Assembly (NCBI RefSeq): GCF_039545135.1
Contig: NZ_BAABRU010000025.1
Location: 1-50,646 of the forward strand
Direction of reading: 5' to 3'
Source: Herpetosiphon gulosus
Lineage (GTDB): Bacteria > Chloroflexota > Chloroflexia > Chloroflexales > Herpetosiphonaceae
Length of the DNA: 50,646 bases
Shown: one piece after another, positions 17,317-24,673 of the stretch
Position numbering within the stretch: position 1 is the stretch's first letter
Layout: each line of letters starts with the position of its first letter
Notes under the pieces: generated by a model
Told to the model about the DNA's origin: nothing
Database searches by the model: none
Seen by the model: only the letters and a program-made list of their open reading frames with translations
Translations under genes and position numbers: made by a program

Positions 17317-18501
17317 ATGTTGCGGTTTATTCTCAAACCTGATCGTGATAAATCAATTCGCCAACGCCACCCATGGGTTTTCAGTGGGGCAGTCGCCCGT
17401 CGTTCTGGCCCAGTGCATCCTGGCGAAACCGTCGATATTATTAGCTCCGAGGGTGTGTGGCTGGCGCGGGGCACTGCCAGCACTCACTCGCAAATGGTCG
17501 CCCGTTTGTGGACATGGCAACGTGACGAGGAGCTAGACCCCAGTTTTATTCGCCAACGGATCGAGCGAGCCATCAAAGGCCGCGAACATCTCCACAACGA
17601 CCCACAAACCAACGCCTATCGCGTGATTTTTAGCGAAAGCGATGGCTTGCCTGGTTTGATTGTTGATCGTTTTGCTGATTGGCTAGTCGTGCAATTGCTG
17701 ACGCAAGGTGCAGTTGCTCACACGGCCACGATCGTCGAAGCTTTGGCCGAATTGATGCCAGTCCGCGGGATTTACGAGCGCTCCGATGTTGAAATTCGTG
17801 CGCGTGAAGGTTTAGGCGAAGCCGAAGGTTTGCTTTGGGGCGAAGCACCACCTGATCAATTAACCATTCGCGAAAATGGCTACGAGTTTGTGCTCGATTT
17901 GGCAGGTGGCCAAAAAACTGGCTGGTATGTTGATCAACGCATCAATCGCCAGCGGGTGGCCCAATATGCCAAGGATGCCGAAGTGCTGGGGGTTTTCTCC
18001 TACACTGGCGGTTTTGAGGTGCTGGCAGCGGGCGCAGGCGCTCAATCGATCACAGCGGTTGATAGTTCGGCGGCGGCATTGCGTGGTTTACACACCAACC
18101 TCGCCCAAAATGGCCTCAACACGCCAGTCACTGCGGTCGAAGGCGATGCCTTTAAGATTTTGCGCCAACTACGTGAAGAAGGCAAACAATACGATCTGAT
18201 TGTGCTTGATCCACCCAAGTTTGCCCACTCGCAGAGCCAGATTGATCGAGCAACGCGCGGCTACAAAGACATCAATATGCAAGCCTTCCACTTGCTGCGC
18301 CCAGGTGGCGTGTTAGCAACCTTCTCATGTTCAGGGCTGATTAGCGCCGATCTTTTTCAAAAAGTGGTGTTTGGCGCAGCCTTGGATGCTGGCCGCGATG
18401 CCCAAATTATCGACACACTCACCCAAGGTGGTGATCACCCTGTCTTGTTGACCTTCCCAGAGGCGGCCTATCTCAAGGGATTAATCTGCCGCGTCTGGTA
18501 G
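17317..18501 (+). CDS. rlmI: Class I rRNA methyltransferase, RlmI-like (23S rRNA m5C)
   Basis: 394 residues. An N-terminal PUA domain (FILKPDRDKSIRQRHPWVFSGAV) binds RNA. The central EEHEE domain and the Rossmann methyltransferase follow, with SAM motif VLGVFSYTGGFEVLAAGAGA, VLDPPKFAHS and the cysteine motif ATFSCSGLI. E. coli RlmI methylates C1962 of 23S rRNA at C5; this enzyme has the same domain order. An earlier in-frame ATG at 17146 lies inside the upstream glycosylase-like gene and adds no homology. The chosen ATG has AAAGG only one base away, so the true start may differ slightly. Confidence 0.88.
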   Translation: MLRFILKPDRDKSIRQRHPWVFSGAVARRSGPVHPGETVDIISSEGVWLARGTASTHSQMVARLWTWQRDEELDPSFIRQRIERAIKGREHLHNDPQTNAYRVIFSESDGLPGLIVDRFADWLVVQLLTQGAVAHTATIVEALAELMPVRGIYERSDVEIRAREGLGEAEGLLWGEAPPDQLTIRENGYEFVLDLAGGQKTGWYVDQRINRQRVAQYAKDAEVLGVFSYTGGFEVLAAGAGAQSITAVDSSAAALRGLHTNLAQNGLNTPVTAVEGDAFKILRQLREEGKQYDLIVLDPPKFAHSQSQIDRATRGYKDINMQAFHLLRPGGVLATFSCSGLISADLFQKVVFGAALDAGRDAQIIDTLTQGGDHPVLLTFPEAAYLKGLICRVW

Positions 18502-18517
18502 CCGTTGAGGACTTGCA

Positions 18518-19291
18518 ATGGCGTATCGTTTGCTCAATGAAGGCTCGATCACAACGCCTGCTGGCTTTCGGGCAACAGGTATTCACTGCGGCTTGAAAAC
18601 TACCAGCCGTGATCGTGATCTTGGGTTGTTAATTACCAAAACTGGTTGCAACGTTACCGGCCATTTTGGCGCAACCAGCGGGATAACTGGGGCTTGGACA
18701 ACCGCTAATTTGCGGCGCAACGCCGAGGATGTGCGGGCCGTCTTGCTCTTGACTGGCGTAGATGGTGGGCGCGGAGCCAGTGCCGTACACAATTGTCAGG
18801 AGTTGGCAGGCTTGCTGGCTGAAGAAGCATGGATCAAGCCAGAGCAGGTGGTGTTATTGGCGGCAGGCGCAGCAGGTTCATTCGATATGGATTTATTGCG
18901 GCGCGGTGTGCCACGGGCGCTTGATGAGCTGGATAGCAAAGGCGGGCGACGCTTAGCCCTAGCCCTAGCCCAAGAGCCAAATCCAACTGCTCAGGCGGCG
19001 GTCGAGGTCGAAGCGAGCGATGGTACAAGTGCCAGCATTGGCGGCTTAGCCAGCTCCGGCGATGCCCCACGCTGGTTGATCACCACCAACGCTCAGCTCT
19101 CAACCCGCCTGCTTAATCGCGCAGTTTTAGCATTGCTCGAAGCCTATCCCGCGCTTGATCAAGCTGCCATCCTGATTTTGGCCAATCCTAGCGCCAGTTT
19201 AGCGCCAAACCACAGCAACCAAGCAGCCTATCACGAATGGTATGCAGGGTTAGCTGGATTAATTGCCCATTTGAGCGAACAACTCGGCTAG
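18518..19291 (+). CDS. Truncated ArgJ-like (glutamate N-acetyltransferase) protein
   Basis: 257 residues, against ~400 for ArgJ. ArgJ moves the acetyl group from N-acetylornithine to glutamate and cuts itself at a Thr in the MATML motif. The N-terminal part here matches the family in order: TTPAGFRATGIHCGLK, RDLGLLIT, ELAGLLAEEAWIKPEQVVLL, and AAVEVEASDGTSASIGGLAS. The segment KGSGMIAPNMATML is replaced by SSGDAPRWLITTNAQL, so the cleavage site and nucleophile are gone, and most of the beta chain is absent. It is intact and in frame, lies 16 bases after the methyltransferase, and is not simply a frameshifted remnant. It probably binds a ligand or has a new function; it is unlikely to be an active ArgJ. 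Confidence 0.65.
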   Translation: MAYRLLNEGSITTPAGFRATGIHCGLKTTSRDRDLGLLITKTGCNVTGHFGATSGITGAWTTANLRRNAEDVRAVLLLTGVDGGRGASAVHNCQELAGLLAEEAWIKPEQVVLLAAGAAGSFDMDLLRRGVPRALDELDSKGGRRLALALAQEPNPTAQAAVEVEASDGTSASIGGLASSGDAPRWLITTNAQLSTRLLNRAVLALLEAYPALDQAAILILANPSASLAPNHSNQAAYHEWYAGLAGLIAHLSEQLG

Positions 19292-19296
19292 CGCAT

Positions 19297-19344
19297 TGTT
19301 TTGAGAGCTATGGCCATGGTACAATCACAACCAAGGCCATAGCT
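19297..19344 (+). promoter_or_regulatory. Promoter within a 14-bp-arm inverted repeat
   Basis: TTGTTT (19297-19302) and TACAAT (19320-19325) are 17 bases apart. AGCTATGGCCATGG (19306-19319) and CCAAGGCCATAGCT (19331-19344) are inverted copies with one mismatch, placed on either side of the -10. The geometry fits an operator for a dimeric repressor, or a cruciform. Confidence 0.6.
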
Positions 19345-19363
19345 ATGGCAAACGAGAGCGCTT

Positions 19364-20005
19364 ATGCAACGATTACCTTTGTTTCCGTTAAACGTGGTGT
19401 TGTTTCCTGGAGCACAACTGCCGCTGCATATTTTCGAGCCGCGCTATCGCACAATGATCAGTCGCTGTCTTGAGGAAAGCAAGCCGTTTGGGGTGGTGTT
19501 GATTCGCGAGGGCGTTGAGGTTGGTGGCTCAGCTGTGCCGCATATGGTTGGCACAACCGCCGATATTCAAAGCGCCTATCGTTTAGCCGATGGCCGAATG
19601 TATCTTGTGACCGAAGGCCGCCAGCGCTTCCGCATCAATTACCCACTTAGCGTTGACCCGTATATGGTTGCAATGGTCACGATGCTTGATGATGAAGTTA
19701 ATGATCGCCATCAAGCCGATGAATTGACCGCGCTCTATGCGCAATATCATCGTACCGTTGCCGCCGCGACTGGTATGCGCTCAACCGCGATCGATCTGCC
19801 AAGTGATCCAGTGAGCCTCAGTTATAAGCTAGCCGACTCGATGCAGATGGCCTTGCCAATTAAACAACGTTGGCTCGAATCCGACCTTGATCAACGGATT
19901 CATGAATTGATCGAAGCGCTACAATTTGAGCTAGCGCTGCTGCCCAACATTCCGCCCGACCAGTTGGATCGTGAACCACCTTTTGAAAACACTTCGTGGA
20001 ATTAA
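19364..20005 (+). CDS. LON substrate-binding (PUA-like) domain protein
   Basis: 213 residues made of one Lon N-terminal domain: LPLFPLNVVLFPGAQLPLHIFEPRYRTM, RFRI, then an alpha-helical end. The AAA and protease parts of Lon are absent, as is usual for these stand-alone proteins (YcaC/peptidase S16-like), whose role is not settled. The promoter with its inverted repeat lies directly upstream. The stop is 17 bases before the DUF503 gene, so the two are likely co-transcribed. Confidence 0.85.
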   Translation: MQRLPLFPLNVVLFPGAQLPLHIFEPRYRTMISRCLEESKPFGVVLIREGVEVGGSAVPHMVGTTADIQSAYRLADGRMYLVTEGRQRFRINYPLSVDPYMVAMVTMLDDEVNDRHQADELTALYAQYHRTVAAATGMRSTAIDLPSDPVSLSYKLADSMQMALPIKQRWLESDLDQRIHELIEALQFELALLPNIPPDQLDREPPFENTSWN

Positions 20006-20021
20006 GTGCCACGCCAAATCT

Positions 20022-20306
20022 ATGTTAATTGCTAGTGTTCGACTTGAACTCTTCATCCCCGCCGTTCATTCGCTCAAAGAAAAACGTAGCGTGCTTAAAT
20101 CGGTCATTACCCGTTTGCGCAACGAGTTCAACGCCTCGGTCGCCGAGGTCGATGAACATGATCGTTGGCAGCGCGGGGTGATTGGGGTGGCCTGTGTTGG
20201 TAGCGAGACTCGCTATCTCGAAGGCCAAATCGATGCCATTATTCGTTGGATCGAGCAAAATCGGCCAGATGTGAGCATTGTGGATATTGAGCGCGAGCTG
20301 TTGTAA
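20022..20306 (+). CDS. DUF503 family protein
   Basis: 94 residues matching DUF503 (YlxP-like): LIASVRLELFIPAVHSLKEKRSVLKSVITRL, then FNASVAEVDEHDRWQRGVIGVACVG. In Firmicutes the YlxP gene sits in the nusA-infB-rbfA operon and has been linked to ribosome maturation; no such context exists here. The frame opens at 19971; the ATG at 20022 matches the family start. No strong ribosome site is seen, so translation may be coupled to the LON-domain gene. Confidence 0.85.
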   Translation: MLIASVRLELFIPAVHSLKEKRSVLKSVITRLRNEFNASVAEVDEHDRWQRGVIGVACVGSETRYLEGQIDAIIRWIEQNRPDVSIVDIERELL

Positions 20307-20349
20307 CGATTGAGCCGCATTGGGTCAGAAACCGCAGAAATAAACTAAT

Positions 20350-20366
20350 CCACGAAGGACACGAAG
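20350..20366. repeat. CACGAAG repeat, short copy
   Basis: CCACGAAGGACACGAAG, the same word as in the arrays at 15122-15167 and 31749-31777. Confidence 0.6.
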
Positions 20367-20372
20367 CCCGTT

Positions 20373-20475
20373 CCCTCACCCCCGGCCCCTCTCCCGCTGC
20401 GGCAGGCGAGGGGAGCACTGCCAGAGAGGTTCCCCCTCGCCTCGCGTGCGGGAGAGGGGGCTAGTGGGTGAGGGA
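20373..20475. repeat. CCCTCACCCC palindromic intergenic repeat, full copy
   Basis: Left words CCCTCACCCCC, CCCCTCTCCCGC and GGCGAGGGG are answered on the right by CCCCCTCGCC, GCGGGAGAGGGGG and GGGTGAGGGA. The whole can fold into a long stem. It lies between the convergent DUF503 and pdxT genes and probably also ends transcription. Confidence 0.8.
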
Positions 20476-20513
20476 ATCCCAGCAAGAGCAGGGTCAGGGC
20501 TAAGGGCATGTGC

Positions 20514-21086
20514 CTACAAGCCTAAGAACAATTCATGGAAACGGGCATCGCCAGTTAATTCGGGATGAAAAGCGGTTGCCAAGAGTTTAGCTTGACGAGC
20601 CGCCACAATCCGCCCATCATCTAAGCTAGCCAAGGTTTCAACTGCCTCGCCTACCTTATCGATCTGCGGGGCGCGGATAAATACGGCGTGAAACGGTACT
20701 TCGCCAAGGGCAGGCACCTGCAAGTTGGTTTCAAAACTATCAACTTGGCGACCAAAAGCATTGCGCCGCGCAGTAATATCCATCAAACCAAGCGCTGGCT
20801 GGCCTTCAACTCGGCCTTCGGCAATTTCCTTGGCTAGCAAAATCATGCCAGCACATGTGCCCCAAATTGGCATACCCTCGGCTGCGCGTTGCTGAATTGG
20901 CCCCAGCAAATCGAAGCGTACCAACAATTTACCAATCGTCGTGCTCTCGCCACCAGGAATAATCAAACGCTCAACTTGGGCTAATTGCTCGGGCAAACGC
21001 ACCTGCAAGGTTGCCACGCCCAAACCTTGGAGCATTGTTTCATGCTCAATAAACGCGCCTTGCAGCGCCAAAACTCCAACCGTCAT
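20514..21086 (-). CDS. pdxT: Pyridoxal 5'-phosphate synthase glutaminase subunit PdxT
   Basis: 190 residues, full length. It is a class I glutamine amidotransferase that releases ammonia from glutamine for PdxS in the deoxyxylulose-independent PLP pathway. The nucleophile Cys78 (IWGTCAGM) and the His173/Glu175 pair (TAFHPEL) are present, as are [13 protein letters not shown] and PGGESTTIG. It lies downstream of pdxS on the same strand, separated by 209 bases that hold a hairpin repeat, an unusually long gap for this pair. Confidence 0.96.
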   Translation of the reverse strand: MTVGVLALQGAFIEHETMLQGLGVATLQVRLPEQLAQVERLIIPGGESTTIGKLLVRFDLLGPIQQRAAEGMPIWGTCAGMILLAKEIAEGRVEGQPALGLMDITARRNAFGRQVDSFETNLQVPALGEVPFHAVFIRAPQIDKVGEAVETLASLDDGRIVAARQAKLLATAFHPELTGDARFHELFLGL

Positions 21087-21102
21087 GCTAAACCTCTTTT
21101 TT

Positions 21103-21280
21103 AAGGATGAATTATGAGGGAGGAAGGATGAAAACCAACGTTCTAATTGAAAGGATGAACGTTGAATTACGTTGGATTAGATATCCTTCACAATTCGACA
21201 TTCATCCTTCATCGGAAGTTGGCTATTCAATTTTAGAGTATCATTATGAAGGAAATTTTCATCCCTCATAATTCATCCTT
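21103..21280. repeat. Inverted-repeat element between pdxS and pdxT
   Basis: AAGGATGAATTATGAGGGA (21103-21121) is exactly inverted as TCCCTCATAATTCATCCTT (21262-21280), giving 19-bp perfect ends around ~140 bases. Inside are more AAGGATGA/TTCATCCTTCATC words. The same CATCCTTCATCC/GGGATGAGGGATG words recur at 30181-30227 and 31880-31902. It looks like a short non-autonomous element or a folding mRNA spacer. Confidence 0.7.
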
Positions 21281-21295
21281 CATCCTTCGGAAAGC

Positions 21296-22177
21296 TTACC
21301 AACCGCGTTTGGCGAGCAACTCGTTCTCAGGGATCGTATCGATATTGATGCCGACCATGGCTTCGCCCAAGTTGCGGCTAATTTCGGCCAAAAGCTTGGC
21401 ATCGCGGAAGTGGGTGGTCGCTTCAACGATCGCTTTGGCGCGTTTGGCTGGATTACCTGATTTGAAAATCCCTGAGCCAACGAACACGCCATCAACACCC
21501 AATTGCATCATCAAAGCAGCATCGGCTGGAGTGGCAATCCCACCAGCAGCAAAGTTGACGACTGGCAAGCGGCCTAATTCAGCAATTTGCTTGACCAATT
21601 CATAGGGAGCTTGCAAATTCTTGGCTGCTACAAACAATTCATCGGGATCGAGGGTTTGCAAACGGCGAATTTCGGCGAACATCGTGCGAGCGTGACGCAC
21701 AGCTTCAACCACATTGCCCGTACCAGCTTCGCCCTTGGTGCGAATCATGGCTGCGCCTTCGGTGATACGGCGTAAAGCTTCGCCCAAATTACGAGCGCCA
21801 CAGACGAATGGCACTTTGAAATTGTGCTTGTTGGTATGATGTTCTTCATCAGCAGGCGTGAGCACTTCGCTCTCGTCAATATAATCAACCCCAATCGCTT
21901 CGAGGATTTGCGCTTCAACAAAGTGGCCAATCCGCGATTTAGCCATCACAGGAATGGTGACTGCTTCAATGATGCCTTGGATCATTTCGGGGTCGCTCAT
22001 CCGCGCCACGCCGCCATCTTTACGAATATCGGCTGGAACCCGTTCGAGCGCCATAACAGCGACTGCGCCAGCTTCTTCAGCAATTTTGGCTTGGTCTGGG
22101 GTAACCACGTCCATAATCACGCCGCCCTTGAGCATTTGGGCCAAGCCGACTTTGGTGGTAAATGTTGAAGTTTCCAT
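21296..22177 (-). CDS. pdxS: Pyridoxal 5'-phosphate synthase synthase subunit PdxS
   Basis: 293 residues, full length. PdxS condenses ribose 5-phosphate, glyceraldehyde 3-phosphate and ammonia into PLP as a dodecameric TIM barrel. The catalytic lysines Lys80 ([10 protein letters not shown]) and Lys148 ([11 protein letters not shown]) are present. AGAGGAATTGCA precedes the ATG. The promoter is likely the TACAAT box at 22233-22238 on the minus strand, with a palindrome at 22247-22259. Confidence 0.97.
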   Translation of the reverse strand: METSTFTTKVGLAQMLKGGVIMDVVTPDQAKIAEEAGAVAVMALERVPADIRKDGGVARMSDPEMIQGIIEAVTIPVMAKSRIGHFVEAQILEAIGVDYIDESEVLTPADEEHHTNKHNFKVPFVCGARNLGEALRRITEGAAMIRTKGEAGTGNVVEAVRHARTMFAEIRRLQTLDPDELFVAAKNLQAPYELVKQIAELGRLPVVNFAAGGIATPADAALMMQLGVDGVFVGSGIFKSGNPAKRAKAIVEATTHFRDAKLLAEISRNLGEAMVGINIDTIPENELLAKRGW

Positions 22178-22232
22178 TGCAATTCCTCTGGTGGATTGAT
22201 GATTTTGAGTGTCGTTTGATTAGACAGGCGCT

Positions 22233-22259
22233 ATTGTACCATGGCTGATTGTGACAATC
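22233..22259 (-). promoter_or_regulatory. pdxS promoter -10 and adjacent perfect palindrome
   Basis: The minus strand reads TACAAT at 22238-22233. GATTGTGACAATC (22247-22259) is a perfect palindrome around one base, located where the -35 should be, which suggests operator control of pdxS. The regulator is unknown. Confidence 0.5.
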
Positions 22260-22310
22260 GATCAACATTGCGGGGGGACAAAGGGGGACAATCGGGAATG
22301 ATCGGTAATT

Positions 22311-22340
22311 TTGACGGCGCAAGGTAGCCTATGGTACGAT
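22311..22340 (+). promoter_or_regulatory. Promoter of the cobalamin riboswitch operon
   Basis: TTGACG (22311-22316) and TACGAT (22335-22340) are 18 bases apart. Transcription would begin about 15 bases before the riboswitch stem P1. Confidence 0.55.
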
Positions 22341-22362
22341 CAGCCCAATCAATCATAAATTG

Positions 22363-22464
22363 CTGTTCAAATGTTGTGCAAACAGTTGGGGGAAATCCGG
22401 TGCAAATCCGGTGCAGTCCACGCTACGGTAAGCCTTTGGCCAAGCCCGAATACCCATTGAATAG
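22363..22464 (+). ncRNA. Cobalamin (B12) riboswitch
   Basis: The conserved core is easy to read: GGGGGAAATCCGGTGCAAAT, then CCGGTGCAGTCC, ACGCTACGGTAAGCC, and the 3' part GGCCAAGCCCGAATACCC. These match the B12-box and the GxCAxGxxxACC-type 3' junction of the family. CTGTTCAA plus TG (22363-22373) pairs with CATTGAATAG (22455-22464) as stem P1. It senses adenosyl- or methylcobalamin and here precedes a terminator, so ligand should switch the downstream operon off. Confidence 0.9.
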
Positions 22465-22521
22465 TTGATTTCTGGGTTGGCTTGCGTTGGCACAAGCACA
22501 ACCAACGCGTTGTTATCTGTT

Positions 22522-22549
22522 CCTTAGCCAACTGGCTAAGGTTTTTTTT
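22522..22549 (+). terminator. Riboswitch expression-platform terminator
   Basis: CCTTAGCC (22522-22529) pairs with GGCTAAGG (22534-22541), followed by eight T. AGCCAAC (22526-22532) can instead pair with GTTGGCT (22476-22482), a ready antiterminator. The ribosome site AGGAGG (22555-22560) lies just beyond, so control is probably by transcription termination. Confidence 0.85.
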
Positions 22550-22565
22550 GATTTAGGAGGCACAC

Positions 22566-23666
22566 ATGCTCCCTCGAGCAGCCATCCATCGTTGGTTATT
22601 GGTTTTAGTGGCGCTATTCGTAGCAATGCCAGCAGCAGCCCAAGCGCCAACCGAAGGCGCAAAAGCTGGTGCGTGGATTGTCACTCAAGCTCAGGCCGAT
22701 GGCAGTTTTCCTGGCTTTGGTTTGGGCGAAACCGCCGATGCAGTTTATGCCTTGAAGGCAACTGGTTTGAAAGTTGACCTCAACGTTCAAAGCTTTATCG
22801 AAAAAAATGCTAGTGCAATCGCGGCCAAACCTGGGATTGCCGCCAAGTTTGTGTTAGCCGAATTGTTGCTGGGCTACAATCCTCGCGCCGTTGCAGGTGT
22901 TGATTTGGTCGCTGCTGTGAATGGCAGCTACAAAGCCGATAGTGGCATGTATGGTGGCGATGTTACAACCCATGCGTTGGCGTTGTTGGCCTTGAATGCG
23001 GCAGGTGCGCCAGTCGAAAATAAAGCGATCAACACCTTAAATTCAGTCCAAATTGCCGATGGATCATGGTCGTTTACTGGCGATACAACTGCTGGTGCTG
23101 GCGATACCAATACCACAGCTTTGGTCGTTCAAGCCTTAGTCGCGGTTGGTCAAGGCAAGAGCGAAGTTGTTACCAAGGCGATGGGCTACTTGCAAAGCCA
23201 ACAAAATAGCGATGGTGGTTTTCCTTACTCGAAGGATTCAAGCTATGGTAGCGCCACCGATGCCAACTCAACCGGCTTGGTGATTCAAGCAATTGTGGCA
23301 ACTGGCGGAAACCCAACTGCTGCCCCTTGGGCCACGGCAACTGGCAACCCATTGAGTGCCTTGTTGAGCTTGCAAAATGCCAGCGGCGCGTTCCGCTACG
23401 ATGCAGCAACGCCCGATGATAATGCCTTTGCGACCTATCAAGCTACGCCTGCCTTGTTCTATGTCACCTATCCTTTGACTGCCTTGGTGACAGCACCACA
23501 GCCAACTGCTGTGCCAAGCACGCCTGTGGCAACCGCTACCCCCCAACCAAACACCCCAATTACCTTACCCGACACTGGCGTACCTGCGTTGCCATTGTGG
23601 CCTGTAGTGATTGTATTTGGATTGGCTTGTATTGTGGCTGGTTTAGGTTTGCGGCGCGTCGCTTAA
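22566..23666 (+). CDS. Secreted alpha6/alpha6-barrel cobalamin-binding-like protein with LPDTG anchor
   Basis: 366 residues. A signal peptide (~1-25, ending in AAAQA) is followed by about five repeats of the prenyltransferase/squalene-cyclase type that build an alpha/alpha barrel. The repeats are marked by DGSFPGFG, GDVTTHALALLAL, ADGSWSF, DTNTTALVVQAL, SDGGFPYS and DANSTGLVIQAI. The alpha domain of intrinsic factor and transcobalamin has this fold. After a Pro/Thr linker come LPDTG (334-338), a hydrophobic stretch and RR, the form of a sortase signal. The B12 riboswitch upstream makes cobalamin or a relative the likely ligand. AGGAGG lies 5 bases from the ATG. Binding itself is inferred; the fold family also includes enzymes. 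Confidence 0.8.
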   Translation: MLPRAAIHRWLLVLVALFVAMPAAAQAPTEGAKAGAWIVTQAQADGSFPGFGLGETADAVYALKATGLKVDLNVQSFIEKNASAIAAKPGIAAKFVLAELLLGYNPRAVAGVDLVAAVNGSYKADSGMYGGDVTTHALALLALNAAGAPVENKAINTLNSVQIADGSWSFTGDTTAGAGDTNTTALVVQALVAVGQGKSEVVTKAMGYLQSQQNSDGGFPYSKDSSYGSATDANSTGLVIQAIVATGGNPTAAPWATATGNPLSALLSLQNASGAFRYDAATPDDNAFATYQATPALFYVTYPLTALVTAPQPTAVPSTPVATATPQPNTPITLPDTGVPALPLWPVVIVFGLACIVAGLGLRRVA

Positions 23667-23675
23667 TATTTTATT

Positions 23676-23772
23676 CCCTCACCCCTTAACCCCCTCTCCC
23701 GCCCAACGAGCGAGGGGGAACAGCGAAAAAGCCCCTCGCCCGCCGCAGTGGGCGAGGGGTTGGGGTGAGGGA
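23676..23772. repeat. CCCTCACCCC palindromic repeat inside the B12 operon
   Basis: The left half has CCCTCACCCC and CCCCTCTCCCGCC, the right half GGGCGAGGGG and TTGGGGTGAGGGA. It could form a long stem between the first and second genes of the operon and lower expression of the distal genes. Confidence 0.8.
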
Positions 23773-23800
23773 ACTCTTTACCGAATAGGAATAACATTTC

Positions 23801-24673
23801 ATGGGTCGTTTGTTGGTTGTGATAGTTACGCTGGTTTTGTTGCTGCTTGGCAATTTGGCTCAATCAATTGCAGCCCAAGGTGATGGGCATCAATATCATG
23901 CAGCGGTAGTCGTGCAATACGCTTCCGGCGCGGTCGATGCCCGTTGTGTTGGCTTCGATCAAGAATCGATCAGTGGCTATGATGCCTTGCTGGCAGCAGG
24001 CTTCAATGTGGTTGCCGAAGGCTCCTCAATGGGCGCGATGGTTTGCTCAATCGATAGTGTCGGCTGCGATTATCCCAATGAATCGTGTGCCTGCAAATGC
24101 CAAGGCGGCGATTGTACCTATTGGGCTTATAGCCATTTGCTCGATGGCGTTTGGCAATATTCTAAGCTTGGGGCTGGCTCGTATAAAGTGCGCGATGGCG
24201 CAGTTGAAGGCTGGGCTTGGGGTGGTGGCAGCGTCGAACGTGGCTCCACGCCGCCAGTGATCAGTTGGGGCGATGTTTGCGCGGCGCAAGCAGCACCTGT
24301 GGCGACCGCAATTCCCGCAACTGCCACCAGCGAACCAACCGCAATTCCCGCAACCAATACTTTAGTTCCAGCGACAACCGCTAGCGAACCAAGCATCACG
24401 GCTAGCCCAACCACAGCAGCGAGCGCAACGGCAACCCAGTTAGAGCCAAGCGCAACGCCAGCACTCGCAACCCCAACCATTGTGGCTAGCGCAACGACAG
24501 TGCCAACTGAGCAGGCCACTGTTGCGCCAATTGCGACCCTGACGATCGTGAGCACCCCAAACATCGATGCCAGCAGTAGCGGCGAATCCATTCCAATCAA
24601 TTATCTGATTTTTGGTTTGATTTTAGTGGCCTTGGCTGGCGGCGGCATTTGGAAGCGCCAGAGCAAACGATGA
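23801..24673 (+). CDS. DUF4430/transcobalamin C-terminal-like protein, membrane anchored
   Basis: 290 residues. A signal peptide (~1-25) leads to a domain at ~32-142 with the DUF4430 pattern: AAVVVQYASGAV, SGYDALLAAGFNV, then CTYWAYSHLLDGVWQY, GAGSYKV and RDGAVEGWAW. DUF4430 corresponds to the beta domain of intrinsic factor/transcobalamin that closes over cobalamin. It carries eight cysteines (49, 82, 89, 96, 98, 100, 105, 160), possibly disulfides or a metal site. A Thr/Pro/Ala-rich linker (~163-258) follows, then a membrane helix and a KRQSKR tail. Its stop overlaps the EcfT start (ATGA), so the two are coupled. It would act next to the barrel protein on the cell surface. Confidence 0.78.
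   Translation: MGRLLVVIVTLVLLLLGNLAQSIAAQGDGHQYHAAVVVQYASGAVDARCVGFDQESISGYDALLAAGFNVVAEGSSMGAMVCSIDSVGCDYPNESCACKCQGGDCTYWAYSHLLDGVWQYSKLGAGSYKVRDGAVEGWAWGGGSVERGSTPPVISWGDVCAAQAAPVATAIPATATSEPTAIPATNTLVPATTASEPSITASPTTAASATATQLEPSATPALATPTIVASATTVPTEQATVAPIATLTIVSTPNIDASSSGESIPINYLIFGLILVALAGGGIWKRQSKR

Noticed and set aside
18518-19291. Calling the ArgJ-like gene a pseudogene
   Set aside because: The frame is intact with normal codon use and tight spacing; loss of the active site alone does not show decay.
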